64,000 bases of DNA from positions 128,890-192,889 of the forward strand of contig DFOA01000031.1 of the NCBI GenBank assembly GCA_002381185.1. The letters run 5' to 3'. Source of the stretch: Firmicutes bacterium UBA3553. GTDB taxonomy: Bacteria > Bacillota > Clostridia > Tissierellales > Sedimentibacteraceae. Positions 35,074-42,026 of this stretch are shown one piece after another. The position numbers were made by a program, and so were the translations under genes. Each line of letters opens with the position of its first letter. The first letter of the stretch is position 1. The notes beneath the pieces are model-generated. The model saw nothing but the letters and a program-made list of their open reading frames with translations, ran no database searches and had not been told where the DNA came from.

Positions 35074-35318
35074 TGATTATTGAGGGTATATTAAATATTC
35101 TTTTAAATGGTGTAACAACTTTGATTTTGGCTTTGCCTAACGTATCTCAGCAGATTCTAGTTATTGATTCTATGTTTAATATAATATCTTATGGGATATG
35201 GATATGCGGTCAGGTAACTTTCTCTCTTCTTATTGGTAGTGTTGTTACTTGGATAACTATACATATGGTTTATGCTGTTGTTGAATGGATATATAAGAAA
35301 ATACCTGGTGTTAATTAA
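35073..35318 (+). CDS. pVI-like phage membrane protein
   Basis: An 81-residue hydrophobic protein with three membrane-prone segments (IEGILNILLNGVTTLILALP; ISYGIWICGQVTFSLLIG; VTWITIHMVYAVVEWIY). Its start overlaps the stop of the long pIII frame (TAATG) and it precedes Zot, the place of pVI/DUF2523 proteins in inoviruses. Assigned from position and character. Confidence 0.65.
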   Translation: MIIEGILNILLNGVTTLILALPNVSQQILVIDSMFNIISYGIWICGQVTFSLLIGSVVTWITIHMVYAVVEWIYKKIPGVN

Positions 35319-35386
35319 TTTTATTTAATTCTGCTGTCCGCAACGTTTACGAGCGGACAGCTTATTAAATTAATTAGGAGATTATA

Positions 35387-36121
35387 ATGAATAAGAAAAT
35401 ATTAAAATTAATTCATAAATTTTATGAAGTTGAAACAATAAAATTATTAGATTTCATCAAGTGGAAAATATGGGACCTTTATAATTATAAAAAATATGGT
35501 AAGCCTGTTCATTTATTTGGCATCAGGTGTATTGCTGGCATGTATGGACAAGGTAAAACTGTAGCACTTACTAATTTAGCAATTAATTATAGGTCAAAAT
35601 ATGGTGATAAAATTTATATATGTTCAAACTTTGGATTGGGTATACAAGATTTTCCGTTGAAAAATATTAATGTAATTACAAAACATTATGATAAGCCTGT
35701 TATTTTCTTATGGGATGAAGTTCAAAACGATTTTCCGGCTACTGACAAGGTCTTTTCTCGTGAAGTTCGTGAAGCTCTAACGCTTAATCGTAAAGGTAAT
35801 GGTAAAATGTTTTATTGGTGTTCCCAAGACCATGAATTGGTTCACAAGACTATTAGACGTCTTACTATTGAATATGGTAAAGTTAGAACTCTCTTTGGTA
35901 GATATACTAAAATTAGATGGTATCTTAAAGAAGATTATGAAATGCTTACTGAAGAATTGAATATTGATAAAAAGAGGAAAATAAGACCTTTACGGGTTGA
36001 AAGTTTCATCCAGTCTAATTATATCAGAAGTTTGTATAATAGTTATGGTATTGATAATGGTGAGCGTATAACTAGTGATTCTGATAGAAATGTTGTTAGT
36101 ATTAATAATTTATTTGGTTAG
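35387..36121 (+). CDS. Zot/pI-like phage assembly ATPase
   Basis: A 244-residue P-loop protein. Walker A is GMYGQGKT (residues 51-58); the Walker B region is KPVIFLWDEVQND. These are the hallmarks of the Zot/gI morphogenesis ATPase that extrudes filamentous phages. Unlike the enterobacterial pI it shows no transmembrane helix or large periplasmic domain, as in Gram-positive relatives, so membrane anchoring is presumably through a partner such as the pVI-like protein. Confidence 0.88.
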   Translation: MNKKILKLIHKFYEVETIKLLDFIKWKIWDLYNYKKYGKPVHLFGIRCIAGMYGQGKTVALTNLAINYRSKYGDKIYICSNFGLGIQDFPLKNINVITKHYDKPVIFLWDEVQNDFPATDKVFSREVREALTLNRKGNGKMFYWCSQDHELVHKTIRRLTIEYGKVRTLFGRYTKIRWYLKEDYEMLTEELNIDKKRKIRPLRVESFIQSNYIRSLYNSYGIDNGERITSDSDRNVVSINNLFG

Positions 36122-36813
36122 TTTTGAAAGTTATCCTGCAAAAATGTTAATGGCTGCTCTGTGATCCTTTTGCATCAGCGTCCAATGAAGCATGTTTTTG
36201 CAAGATAACTTTCTTTTTGTCTATGGGGGTATGGGGTACTCCCCATATTAGCGGGGTCCGGGGTGGAACCCTGGTATCTGAACTTTCGAAAATTTTTCTG
36301 CGGTTAGCCTTGTTGAATTTTGCCTGCTAAAGCCTAAAATCGTTGATTCTGCTTGTTAGTATAGTTTCTACAATTAAAGTTGCCTGCTCTCCCACTCCCT
36401 CATTTAATTTGAAGAAAGTGTTTTAGGGGGTTCCAAGGGGTCTCCCCTTGTGTAGGTGATGAATTCTTATTTTTCTTTAGTTTTACTCGCGGCTTTAGCG
36501 CCGTAACTTTTGTATTTTCGTAAAAATATTTTTCTTTCAAATTTCAATAGTTTTATGCTTCCTTGATTACTCTGGTCTTTCAGCTCCGCTAGCCGTTGGC
36601 ATAGGTCTTGCAATTACTAGACTTAGTATCATTATTCAGTCACTTATCTCTAACGATAACCCTATTAAAATTTTTATTTTTTCTTTTCTTTTTTTATTTT
36701 TTTACCTTAAGGTGTTTTGTTACAGTTTTGTAATCCTCCAGGTGCACCTTTGATAATCAAATTAATTTACCTTCAGCAGTGACTAAAAATATTAATATTG
36801 ACTTAATTTGTAC
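36122..36813. other. Hairpin-rich phage intergenic region (origin/packaging candidate)
   Basis: About 700 bp without a gene. A 19-bp near-perfect inverted repeat (GAAAGTTATCCTGCAAAAA at 36126 and its complement ending at 36213) encloses a 48-nt loop. Compact GC hairpins follow: TATGGGG-TACT-CCCCATA (36230-36247), CCGGGGT/ACCCTGG (36258-36274) and CAAGGGG-TCT-CCCCTTG (36434-36450), then a pyrimidine-rich tract near 36670-36710. This is the expected setting of filamentous-phage replication origins and packaging signal; exact roles cannot be assigned. Confidence 0.55.
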
Positions 36814-36842
36814 TTGACATAACCTTATAGGAATATTATAAT
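36814..36842 (+). promoter_or_regulatory. Phage rep-operon promoter with operators
   Basis: TTGACA (36814-36819), 17-bp spacer, TATAAT (36837-36842): consensus. The spacer contains AACCTTATAGGAATAT, related to the operator at 32952. Immediately downstream, AATAACCTTATAAGGTTATT (36846-36865) is a perfect 20-bp dyad. Probably repressed by the HTH protein at 32730. Confidence 0.8.
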
Positions 36843-36885
36843 TAAAATAACCTTATAAGGTTATTTCTAGAGAGGAGAAAATAAA

Positions 36886-37173
36886 ATGTCTAAAGGAATG
36901 GTTATAAACAAAGAATTTGAAAATGCAGTAAATGAAAATGCAGTAAAAGAAATGGAATTGCAACATGAAATGAAAATTAATTTTAAAGAAGGTGTTGCAT
37001 CTCAAATGTGTAGAATGCTTCAAGGTGGTTTTACATTTGCAGTTGAGAATGTATATCTTTCATCTGATTGTAAGTCGAATAGATTAAGAGGTTATTGTAC
37101 TGCTCTGCTTTGTGGCTGTTTTATTGATGGTGTTGAATTTGACCGTTTATTTGAACTTTGTGAGAGGGTTTAA
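36886..37173 (+). CDS. Phage protein of unknown function, 95 residues
   Basis: Soluble protein with a charged N-terminal helix (residues 1-35) and a Cys-containing C-terminal half (GYCTALLCGCFIDG). AGAGGAG precedes the ATG. It is the first gene of the rep operon, so a replication or control role is plausible. Not recognised. Confidence 0.7.
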   Translation: MSKGMVINKEFENAVNENAVKEMELQHEMKINFKEGVASQMCRMLQGGFTFAVENVYLSSDCKSNRLRGYCTALLCGCFIDGVEFDRLFELCERV

Positions 37174-37175
37174 AT

Positions 37176-37277
37176 ATGAGTATGGACAATATGAAAAATG
37201 ATATATTTGTTGCTTTAATTTTTGGCTTTGTATTTGCTATTTTAATATTTATCAATTATAAATTCATTGATTTTTAG
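37176..37277 (+). CDS. 33-residue phage membrane peptide
   Basis: Starts 2 bp after the previous stop and encodes one membrane helix (DIFVALIFGFVFAILIFINY) with a short polar N-terminus. Too small for most gene callers; tight spacing within the rep operon supports it. A small inner-membrane virion or assembly peptide is possible. Confidence 0.5.
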   Translation: MSMDNMKNDIFVALIFGFVFAILIFINYKFIDF

Positions 37278-37286
37278 GCTTTTTTT

Positions 37287-38138
37287 ATGAAATTATATGG
37301 CGCTGTCAACGTATATTATTATCCTCTTAAAAAAGATAATCCATATAAAATAGTGTTTCATAAGGAAAGATTTATTCCTCCTGATTTGCAGATGCATTTT
37401 GAAGATGTTGAGAGTGAAGTAGAAAAGAAATTTAATGAGTTTAGTGAAGGAGAGAAGTTGTTGAATAATATAGCACGTGTTAAGACAAAAATAAGAGATT
37501 ATGCATTTTGTAACCCTTGGGACTATTTTGTTACATTTACATTCAGTGATGAAAATATAGACAGGTATGATTTGAAAGAGGTTAAAAAACGTATGGGACA
37601 GTTTTTTAATAACTATAAGAAACGCAAAAATCCGGATTTTTGTTATTTGCTTGTTCCTGAATTTCATGCTGACGGAGCTATCCATTTTCATGGATTGGTT
37701 AAAGGTATTCGTGATGTTGATTTGCATGAGTTTACTTCTATTCGTTCTAATGATGCCTATATTGTTAAATGTAAGGCTGATGGACAGGCTGTTATGGCAT
37801 ATAATAAGCTTCCTGTTTACATACTTTCACAGTTGCAGAAAGGACTTAAAGTCTATGATTTTTATGAGTTCTCTCAAAGGTTCGGATATACTACTGTTGA
37901 GCCTATACGTAATTCAGATGCTGCTGCTAACTATATTTGTAAGTACATTACTAAGGATTTGGTATCTCTTCCCTTACATACTTGTTGTTATTTAAATTCT
38001 AAAGGACTAAAAACACCTGAGATTGTTCATCAAGATTATGGTGGTATCATTCCGAAATGTAATTACGAGAATGAATTTGTTGCAATAAAATGGATTAATA
38101 ATCTCGAAAATTATAACTCAATTCTCATGGATGTCTAA
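37287..38138 (+). CDS. Rolling-circle replication initiator (HUH Rep)
   Basis: A 283-residue HUH endonuclease. Motif 1 is YFVTFTFSDE (about 80-89), motif 2 is the metal-binding AIHFHGLVKG (HFH at 133-135) and motif 3 is NYICKYITKD with two candidate tyrosines (216, 220). This nicks the double-strand origin and starts rolling-circle copying of the phage genome. Last gene of the element; its stop is 30 bp from the right junction. Confidence 0.9.
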   Translation: MKLYGAVNVYYYPLKKDNPYKIVFHKERFIPPDLQMHFEDVESEVEKKFNEFSEGEKLLNNIARVKTKIRDYAFCNPWDYFVTFTFSDENIDRYDLKEVKKRMGQFFNNYKKRKNPDFCYLLVPEFHADGAIHFHGLVKGIRDVDLHEFTSIRSNDAYIVKCKADGQAVMAYNKLPVYILSQLQKGLKVYDFYEFSQRFGYTTVEPIRNSDAAANYICKYITKDLVSLPLHTCCYLNSKGLKTPEIVHQDYGGIIPKCNYENEFVAIKWINNLENYNSILMDV

Positions 38139-38140
38139 AG

Positions 38141-38150
38141 TCCTATAGGA
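38141..38150. promoter_or_regulatory. Operator-like dyad at the right prophage end
   Basis: TCCTATAGGA followed by ATATTA, the same core as the operators at 32952 and 36823, a few bases from the right attachment site and with no promoter -35 nearby. It could let the repressor touch the recombination site. Confidence 0.4.
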
Positions 38151-38154
38151 ATAT

Positions 38155-38186
38155 TACGTCGGAAAAGTATCTATTTTGCGACATAA
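38155..38186. other. Right attachment site with degenerate arm
   Basis: Spacer TATCTA and arm TTTTGCGACATAA (38168-38186) are identical to the left site, but the phage-side arm reads TTACGTCGGAAAAG, with substitutions and one extra base. This asymmetry (one good arm, one poor) is typical of attP sites of phages that borrow host Xer recombinases. Confidence 0.7.
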
Positions 38187-38776
38187 GCAATGAAGGTGTT
38201 GAGGTAGGGGCTTTAAATTCGTTTAAATTTCAATGATAAGCTCTCTTAGGACTTATTTGTCAAAACTGTATTGATTTTTATTATTATAGCTAGTTTTTTA
38301 CATTTAGCTCTTGAATTTTTTGCTCAAATGTTTTTTAGTTTTATAGTATCATAATTAAAAAACTTTTCATTATGATACTCATTATTAGCTGGCAATTTCA
38401 TTAAACATTAAAAATTCACATCCATATAATGAAATCTGCTTTTGTAAGTTTTTGATGCATTATCTTCAAAAAATCGAGGCTTTAAAATGCGTTTTAACGA
38501 AAGTTATTTTTGGAATCGACTATTTATACCTGAGGCTCTTCCAACTTTTGTTGATAATTTTATGCTTACGGTTTTTTATTAATAAAGAATATGAAAAACC
38601 TATTCAATATTTAGTGAATAATAAATTACTTACATTTAAGCATTTTATAAAATGCAGTTTTTAAAGAACTCCAGATTATTGACGTCATAAAATGTATTTT
38701 AACAAAAGTTATAATATTTTTGATACTAACATCTTAAAATGGCAAATGTAAAAAACATAATTACTTTTAATAAAGC
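38187..38776. other. Gene-free stretch between prophage and recombinase
   Basis: About 590 bp of AT-rich sequence with no supported gene. It holds an 11-bp inverted repeat AGTATCATAAT (38345-38355 with 38369-38379), a 16-bp palindrome GCATTTTATAAAATGC (38640-38655), and a 24-bp direct repeat beginning AAAATGCGTTTTAACG (38484 and 38699; 21 of 24 match). A 70-codon frame at 38452 is not believed. Confidence 0.45.
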
Positions 38777-38829
38777 TTGTGTTTTTTTCCATTTTTGTAT
38801 ATAATTTAGTTGATAAAGATTTTGCGACA
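38777..38829 (+). promoter_or_regulatory. Recombinase promoter with Xer half-site
   Basis: TTGTGT (38777-38782), 17-bp spacer, TATAAT (38800-38805). Just downstream of the expected transcription start, TTTTGCGACA (38820-38829) repeats the core of the attachment-site arm. The recombinase may bind there and limit its own expression. Confidence 0.6.
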
Positions 38830-38853
38830 TTTTGTTGTGCTAAGGAGAAAACT

Positions 38854-39816
38854 ATGTATGTAAATTACGGTGATCTATGCCCTGCTCCCATGAGTGATTT
38901 TTTAGAGTATATGTTATCTATCAGAGGCAGATCTGCTAAAACTGTCAGTGAATATTTTCTTGACTTAAGAACCTTCTATAGATTTTTAGTAATAAAATAT
39001 AGACTGTCCTCCCAGGTTGAGGTATTTGATGAAATTGATATTAATATGGTTACTCTGGATACGCTTAAAAAAGTTAAAATCATGGATCTTCACGCTTTTG
39101 TGGGATTCATAGACAGAGAAAGAAATAATACAAACAGAACTAAGGCTAGAAAAATTGCATGCCTGCGCTCTTTTTTTAAATATTTATATTCCATTGTTAG
39201 GCTAATACCTGTAAATCCTGCAGTTGACTTAGAATCACCTAAAAAAAACAGTCGCCTTCCTGTTGCACTTACTTTAGATGAATCTAAGGACATGCTCTCC
39301 TCTATTAAAGGTACTAATGAAGAACGTGATTATGCAATTATTACATTATTTTTGAACTGTGGGTTACGATTATCGGAACTTATAAGTATAAATATTGATA
39401 AAATTAAAGGTGATACATTGACGGTTGTAGGAAAAGGTAATAAAGAGCGAACGATTTATTTAAATGATGCTTGTATTAAAGCAATAGAAGATTATTTGGC
39501 GGTCAGACAGGAAGCAAATCCCGGCCATGAAAATGCGCTGTTTTTAAGTAATCGAAAAACCAGATTCACTCAAAGAGGTGTGCAGCACATGGTGGATAAA
39601 TATTTAACTGAAGCAGGCTTGTCAGGCAAACACTACTCTCCCCACAAACTGCGTCACACTGCTGCTACATTGATGTATCAATACGGTCATGTTGATATTC
39701 GCGCGCTCCAGGAGCTTTTAGGGCACGAAAGTGTTTCAACTACACAAATATATACTCACATTGATAAAAAACAGCTTCGTGAAGCTGTGAATTTGAATCC
39801 TTTAAATCATGAATAA
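38854..39816 (+). CDS. Xer-like tyrosine recombinase
   Basis: A 320-residue tyrosine recombinase with an N-terminal SAM-like core-binding domain (about 10-120) and a catalytic domain. Catalytic residues are visible: R in CGLRLSELI, K in GKGNKER, HKLRHTAAT, H in LLGHESVS, and the nucleophile Y in TQIYTHID. AAGGAG supports ATG 38854; the longer frame from 38779 would cover the promoter. It lies outside the prophage, 667 bp from the right attachment site, so it is probably the host enzyme the phage exploits. XerC, XerD or XerS-like identity is not resolved. Confidence 0.88.
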   Translation: MYVNYGDLCPAPMSDFLEYMLSIRGRSAKTVSEYFLDLRTFYRFLVIKYRLSSQVEVFDEIDINMVTLDTLKKVKIMDLHAFVGFIDRERNNTNRTKARKIACLRSFFKYLYSIVRLIPVNPAVDLESPKKNSRLPVALTLDESKDMLSSIKGTNEERDYAIITLFLNCGLRLSELISINIDKIKGDTLTVVGKGNKERTIYLNDACIKAIEDYLAVRQEANPGHENALFLSNRKTRFTQRGVQHMVDKYLTEAGLSGKHYSPHKLRHTAATLMYQYGHVDIRALQELLGHESVSTTQIYTHIDKKQLREAVNLNPLNHE

Positions 39817-39865
39817 TTGATGTTCAGCAAAACTCGAAATATTATATTTGAGTCGGAAGGAATTA

Positions 39866-39908
39866 AAAGGAGTGCATACACATGGGGTATGTACTCCTTT
39901 ATCATTTT
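39866..39908 (+). terminator. Terminator after the recombinase
   Basis: AAAGGAGTGCATAC pairs with GTATGTACTCCTTT (one G-U) around a 7-nt loop, followed by ATCATTTTATT; serves the convergent recombinase and mgtE genes. Confidence 0.7.
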
Positions 39909-39950
39909 ATTATATTCTAAATAATCAAGATTCATTAAAACTGTATTCAG

Positions 39951-41288
39951 CTAAAGGTGCATTAAAGAAGAAGCAATTTTAAAGTACACCATCAGTGTTA
40001 ATGTATCTACTATTGTAGTTATAAGCGGACCTGCCATTATAGCAGGGTCCATTTTTAGCCGTTTGGCTAATAAAGGCAGAACACCGCCTACAATTTTGGA
40101 TACCATTACTGTGACAACAAGAGTGCATGAGACCGTTAAAGATACTATAAAACCAACTCTGTCAAGTAACATATTTTTTATAAAATTAACTGAGGCTAAA
40201 GTAATGCCTACTATTAAACTAATTCGAAACTCTTTCCATAAAACTTTCCATATGTCTTCAAGAGATATTTCGCCTGTTGCCAATCCACGGATTATCAAGG
40301 TTGACGACTGGCTTCCTGAATTACCGCCGGTATCCATAAGCATTGGTATAAACGCGGTAAGAATTACAACCGCACTTAAAACATCTTCATATTTTGCGAT
40401 GATACCGCCTGTAAATGTAGCACCGACCATTAATATCAACAGCCATGGTATTCTTTGTTTAGCCAAAGTAAGGACACTGGAATCCAAATAATCCTCTTCT
40501 GATGGAGACATTGCAGCCATCCTTTGAAAGTCTTCTGTCGCCTCCTGCTCCATAACATCCATAATATCATCAACTGTTATTATACCTGTCATTCGGCGTT
40601 CCATGTCTACTACAGGCAATGCCAGGAAACCATATTTTTTAAAGATACCTGCTACTGTTTCCTGATCATCATGAGTGTTAACATAAATCACATCATCATG
40701 CATTATATCCTCGATGCTTTTATTATCATCTGAGACTACTAAAGACCGTAAAGACACAATGGCTTCAAGTTTTCTGTTGTTATCAATAACGTAGCATGTA
40801 TATATTGTTTCCTTACTTAAACCTATAGCCTTTATATGCTTAAGAGCTTCTATTACGGTCATTTCTTTTTTTAGCTCTACATATTCAATTGTCATCAGGC
40901 TGCCGGCGGAATCAGCAGGGTATTTCAAAAACTGATTTATAAGTTTCCTTTCATCCTGTGTAGAGTTAGTTAAAATCTTGTTAACCAAATTTGCAGGCAT
41001 TTCTTCGATAAGGTCAATCATGTCATCAAAAAACAATTCATCAAGTATATATTTTAATTCCTTGTCTGTTATTGCATTGATTATGTCTGCCTGATGTTCT
41101 GACGAAAAATATGAAAATACCTCAACTGCCACATTTTTAGGCAGCATCCTGAAAATAAGCAAAGTAATATGGTGTTCCAGTGGATTCAGCAATTCCGCAA
41201 TATCCACTTCATTCATTTCAGATAACTTTTCTTTCAGTTCAATATACCTTTTTTGTTCAATTAAATCCATTAATATTTTTTCATTCAT
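39951..41288 (-). CDS. mgtE: MgtE-family magnesium transporter
   Basis: A 445-residue MgtE. N-terminal helical domain (about 1-130), two CBS domains (about 135-255; SLMTIEYVEL and DDIMDVMEQE), connecting helix, then five membrane helices with GGNSGSQSSTLIIRGLATGE and the pore-lining MAGPLITTIVDTL. It imports Mg2+ and gates on cytosolic Mg2+. AAGGAGG precedes the start. A small ORF and hairpins lie in its 5' leader. Confidence 0.93.
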   Translation of the reverse strand: MNEKILMDLIEQKRYIELKEKLSEMNEVDIAELLNPLEHHITLLIFRMLPKNVAVEVFSYFSSEHQADIINAITDKELKYILDELFFDDMIDLIEEMPANLVNKILTNSTQDERKLINQFLKYPADSAGSLMTIEYVELKKEMTVIEALKHIKAIGLSKETIYTCYVIDNNRKLEAIVSLRSLVVSDDNKSIEDIMHDDVIYVNTHDDQETVAGIFKKYGFLALPVVDMERRMTGIITVDDIMDVMEQEATEDFQRMAAMSPSEEDYLDSSVLTLAKQRIPWLLILMVGATFTGGIIAKYEDVLSAVVILTAFIPMLMDTGGNSGSQSSTLIIRGLATGEISLEDIWKVLWKEFRISLIVGITLASVNFIKNMLLDRVGFIVSLTVSCTLVVTVMVSKIVGGVLPLLAKRLKMDPAIMAGPLITTIVDTLTLMVYFKIASSLMHL

Positions 41289-41306
41289 TTTGTTCCCTCC
41301 TTAATA

Positions 41307-41365
41307 GAGGGACTAAGTCCCTCATTATTTTGCAGGAACCGTACAAGGCTTGATTATGGTTCCTG
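41307..41365 (-). promoter_or_regulatory. Hairpins in the mgtE leader
   Basis: Two perfect stems: GAGGGA/TCCCTC around CTAAG (41307-41323), close upstream of the mgtE ribosome site, and CAGGAACC/GGTTCCTG (41333-41340 with 41358-41365), overlapping the last third of the small leader ORF. The layout suits translation-coupled control. I do not recognise an M-box riboswitch. Confidence 0.45.
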
Positions 41366-41426
41366 TTAAAAGTATAGTTTCGTCAATTGTTATAATTCCA
41401 GGTAACGGGCCGGAATCCATAATCAT
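41325..41426 (-). CDS. 33-residue leader ORF upstream of mgtE
   Basis: Minus-strand frame MIMDSGPLPGIITIDETILL, ending KPCTVPAK, with GAGGAG just upstream. It ends about 35 bp before the mgtE start and overlaps a hairpin. Proline-bearing leader peptides regulate other Mg2+ transporter genes (MgtL-type), so a regulatory role is possible; it could also be a free small protein. Confidence 0.4.
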   Translation of the reverse strand: MIMDSGPLPGIITIDETILLTGTIIKPCTVPAK

Positions 41427-41534
41427 CACTCCTCACATATCATATTCGTAACCACTTATTGTAGATATATTCAATTTCATCTTGAATTATCTTAAATGAT
41501 CTTTTTAATTATAACACGTATTAGCTAAATTGGC

Positions 41535-41568
41535 AAAAAAAAGTTTCCAACTTATAAGGAGGGAAACT
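41535..41568 (-). terminator. Terminator of the LysM gene
   Basis: On the minus strand AGTTTCC pairs with GGAAACT across a 13-nt loop, followed by a run of T. The plus-strand AAGGAGGG in the loop only mimics a ribosome site. Confidence 0.7.
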
Positions 41569-41577
41569 ATGGAAATT

Positions 41578-41886
41578 TCATTTAAATTCTATAGGTATTT
41601 TTATTATATCACCTGGATAAATGGAGGCGTTATGAATGTTGTTTAATTTCGAAATTTCATAAATTGTTTTTCTAATATCTTTATTGTCATCATAATCAGA
41701 AGCTATGGACCAAAGAGTGTCTCCTTCCACAACCTTTATGTAATCAAATTTTGGTATGTCTTTTGAATATGCATTTAATGTAGTCATTGATGTAAAAGCT
41801 AAGATGCTTATAAGTAATATTGACATGAACATAAATCTTTTGAATTTTTTTATATCAGTTACTTTGTATCTATTTAATATTATCAT
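41578..41886 (-). CDS. YneA-like LysM cell-division suppressor
   Basis: A 102-residue protein with one N-terminal membrane helix (FMFMSILLISILAFTSMTTL) and a C-terminal LysM domain (YIKVVEGDTLWSIASDYDDN). Small helix-plus-LysM proteins divergent from lexA are the YneA family, SOS-induced inhibitors of division. LexA-type boxes lie in the shared promoter region. Assignment rests on architecture and synteny. Confidence 0.8.
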   Translation of the reverse strand: MIILNRYKVTDIKKFKRFMFMSILLISILAFTSMTTLNAYSKDIPKFDYIKVVEGDTLWSIASDYDDNKDIRKTIYEISKLNNIHNASIYPGDIIKIPIEFK

Positions 41887-41923
41887 AGTTCACCTCGAAC
41901 ATATTTTCTATTATCATTTTAGC

Positions 41924-41976
41924 AAAACTTATGTTCGATGTCAACATTTTTTTCAATTTTCTCAAACAAATGTTTG
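41924..41976. promoter_or_regulatory. SOS (LexA) boxes between yneA-like gene and lexA
   Basis: CAAACAAATGTTTG (41963-41976) is a dyad close to the Gram-positive LexA consensus CGAAC-N4-GTTCG. A second candidate, AAAACTTATGTTCG (41924-41937), has one good half. A further CGAACATA half lies at 41895. They serve both divergent promoters. Confidence 0.65.
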
Positions 41977-42026
41977 ATTTATTCTATGTTCTATGTTAAA
42001 ATATAGAAAAACAAAGAGGTGAACCT

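Larger units (their letters stand above)
32627..38173 (+). mobile_element. Inovirus (filamentous phage)-like prophage, about 5.5 kb
   Basis: Bounded by a 19-bp direct repeat (spacer TATCTA plus one arm). Contents: minus-strand repressor; plus-strand cassette of a Cys-rich small protein, candidate ssDNA-binding protein, small membrane protein, pVIII-like coat plus terminator, pIII-like gene with frameshift, pVI-like protein and Zot/pI ATPase; a hairpin-rich intergenic region; then a 95-aa protein, a small membrane protein and an HUH Rep. Size, order and gene types are those of an inovirus. No secretin is present, as expected for a Gram-positive host, and no internal integrase, so it would rely on a host Xer enzyme. 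Confidence 0.85.

Noticed and set aside
37293..37995. Alternative frames on both strands within the Rep gene
   Set aside because: Shadows of the HUH Rep, which carries all three family motifs.
38452..38664. 70-codon plus-strand frame between prophage and recombinase
   Set aside because: Low-complexity hydrophobic translation, no ribosome site, and it runs across a direct repeat and into a palindrome; likely chance.
41289..41460. M-box riboswitch upstream of mgtE
   Set aside because: I could not recognise the conserved M-box segments; only a short ORF and two simple hairpins are visible.
41570..41647. Plus-strand 25-codon frame after AAGGAGGG
   Set aside because: The apparent ribosome site is the loop of the LysM gene terminator and the frame is antisense to that gene.
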